A stretch of DNA of 33,918 nucleotides from contig JAQVLN010000010.1 of assembly GCA_028704155.1 (NCBI GenBank), forward strand, positions 1 to 33,918, read 5' to 3'. Of this stretch, positions 33,408 through 33,918 are shown piece by piece. How positions within the stretch are numbered: the first letter of the stretch is position 1; each line of letters starts with the position of its first letter. A program made the translations under genes and the position numbers. Under the pieces are notes generated by a model. That model saw nothing but the letters and a program-made list of their open reading frames with translations, had not been told where the DNA came from and searched no databases. The DNA is from Desulfitobacteriaceae bacterium. GTDB lineage: Bacteria; Bacillota; Desulfitobacteriia; Desulfitobacteriales; Desulfitobacteriaceae.

Positions 33408-33918
33408 ATGGAAATTGGAAAGGTAACTGGGGTGAGTATCAGGATGCATCCCGGTTTTCTTTTACTCTTGGGGGTCTATGCCTTATTCGGGTTGCTGCCA
33501 GAGGCCATGTTAGCCTTTGGTTTGGTACTGGGACATGAAATAGCCCATTTGTCTGTGGCAAAGGCCTATGGTTTCCGCATTCAAAGCCTGGAGTTGTTTC
33601 CCTTTGGCGGAGCACTTACCTGCAATGATATTTTTGAAGGAAGAAAAACAGAGGAAACGATGATGGCTTTGGCTGGTCCCTTGTTTAATATAATTTTACT
33701 CTTTGCGGGGCAAATCTTACGTTGGCAGGGTATTTGGACGGGAGCATTGTCGGAGGATTTTATCCGCTTTAACTTTTTGTTGGCTGTTTTTAATCTTTTG
33801 CCGATTTTACCGCTTGATGGGGGGAGAATTATCAGGGCAATTTTTGCCGGTGTTTTCGGCTTTGTTAAAACTACGAAAGCCTTAGCCTGGGCGGGAAAAA
33901 TAGTTGGCTTGTTCTTTA
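33408..33918 (+). CDS. spoIVFB: SpoIVFB-like site-2 intramembrane metalloprotease (partial, runs off the window)
   Basis: The frame stays open to the last base, so the C terminus is outside the window. The 170 residues seen include the M50 zinc motif HEIAH at 43-47 in a membrane helix and the third ligand in LPLDGGR (D137, residues 135-140) after FNLLPIL, plus ALAGPLFNI between them. This is the SpoIVFB fold, which cleaves pro-sigma-K in the mother cell. The start MEIGKVTGVSIRMHPGF is typical, and GGGGTTGGTG precedes the ATG. It is probably cotranscribed with spoIVFA. Confidence 0.92.
   Translation, partial: MEIGKVTGVSIRMHPGFLLLLGVYALFGLLPEAMLAFGLVLGHEIAHLSVAKAYGFRIQSLELFPFGGALTCNDIFEGRKTEETMMALAGPLFNIILLFAGQILRWQGIWTGALSEDFIRFNFLLAVFNLLPILPLDGGRIIRAIFAGVFGFVKTTKALAWAGKIVGLFF

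Overview
The window looks like a core chromosomal segment of an endospore-forming, strictly anaerobic-type Firmicute (class Clostridia, most likely a Peptococcaceae/Desulfitobacteriaceae relative such as the Desulfitobacterium-Desulfosporosinus-Dehalobacter group). The evidence is the gene content and order (tig-clpX-lonB-lonA-engB, valS-folC, maf-mreBCD, minCD-spoIVFA-spoIVFB), a valine-type T-box leader, SD-led GTG and TTG starts, a Rex redox repressor, sporulation genes, and moderate G+C judged by eye. The genus assignment is inference. The backbone is largely colinear with the Bacillus subtilis tig-to-spoIVFB region, with pieces lost and others gained (LysM-ferritin gene, rex, cimA, mrdA, minE, rodA).

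Layout. 1-2.2 kb: a CadA-type heavy-metal P-type ATPase whose N-terminal metal-binding domain appears cut off. 2.2-2.4 kb: a small reverse-strand hypothetical gene. 2.5-4.5 kb: two orphan amino-acid genes, pheA (prephenate dehydratase) and argF (ornithine carbamoyltransferase). 4.6-7.1 kb: envelope genes, a UgtP/MGDG-synthase-like glycosyltransferase and a membrane-anchored NodB deacetylase carrying a YkoP-like C-terminal domain. 7.3-15.1 kb: protein quality control (trigger factor, ClpX, LonB, LonA) ending in the ribosome-assembly GTPase EngB. 15.1-16.5 kb: a reverse-strand LysM plus ferritin-like protein and a TIGR04086/YrzE membrane protein. 16.56-21.0 kb: a consensus promoter, a T-box leader, valS and folC. 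21.1-23.6 kb: rex and the citramalate synthase gene cimA. 23.7-31.1 kb: a DUF4321 gene, maf, and the elongasome and Min genes mreB-mreC-mreD-mrdA-minC-minD-minE. 31.1-31.33 kb: a 230-bp sequence bounded by perfect 20-bp terminal inverted repeats, wedged between minE and rodA. 31.3-33.9 kb: rodA, spoIVFA and the start of spoIVFB, which runs off the window.

How the genes fit together. MreBCD, PBP2 and RodA form the side-wall synthesis machine, MinCDE positions the septum, and SpoIVFA/SpoIVFB control pro-sigma-K processing in the mother cell. LonB and the LysM-ferritin protein are plausibly also sporulation or spore-coat linked. Almost every gene is on the + strand, with intrinsic terminators separating the units.

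I found no CRISPR array, tRNA, rRNA, prophage or transposase, and no clear new multi-gene defence or metabolic system. The most unusual items are the LysM-ferritin protein with its Cys-rich tail, the inverted-repeat element that supplies the region just upstream of rodA, the truncated metal-binding domain of the ATPase, and the deacetylase-YkoP fusion.
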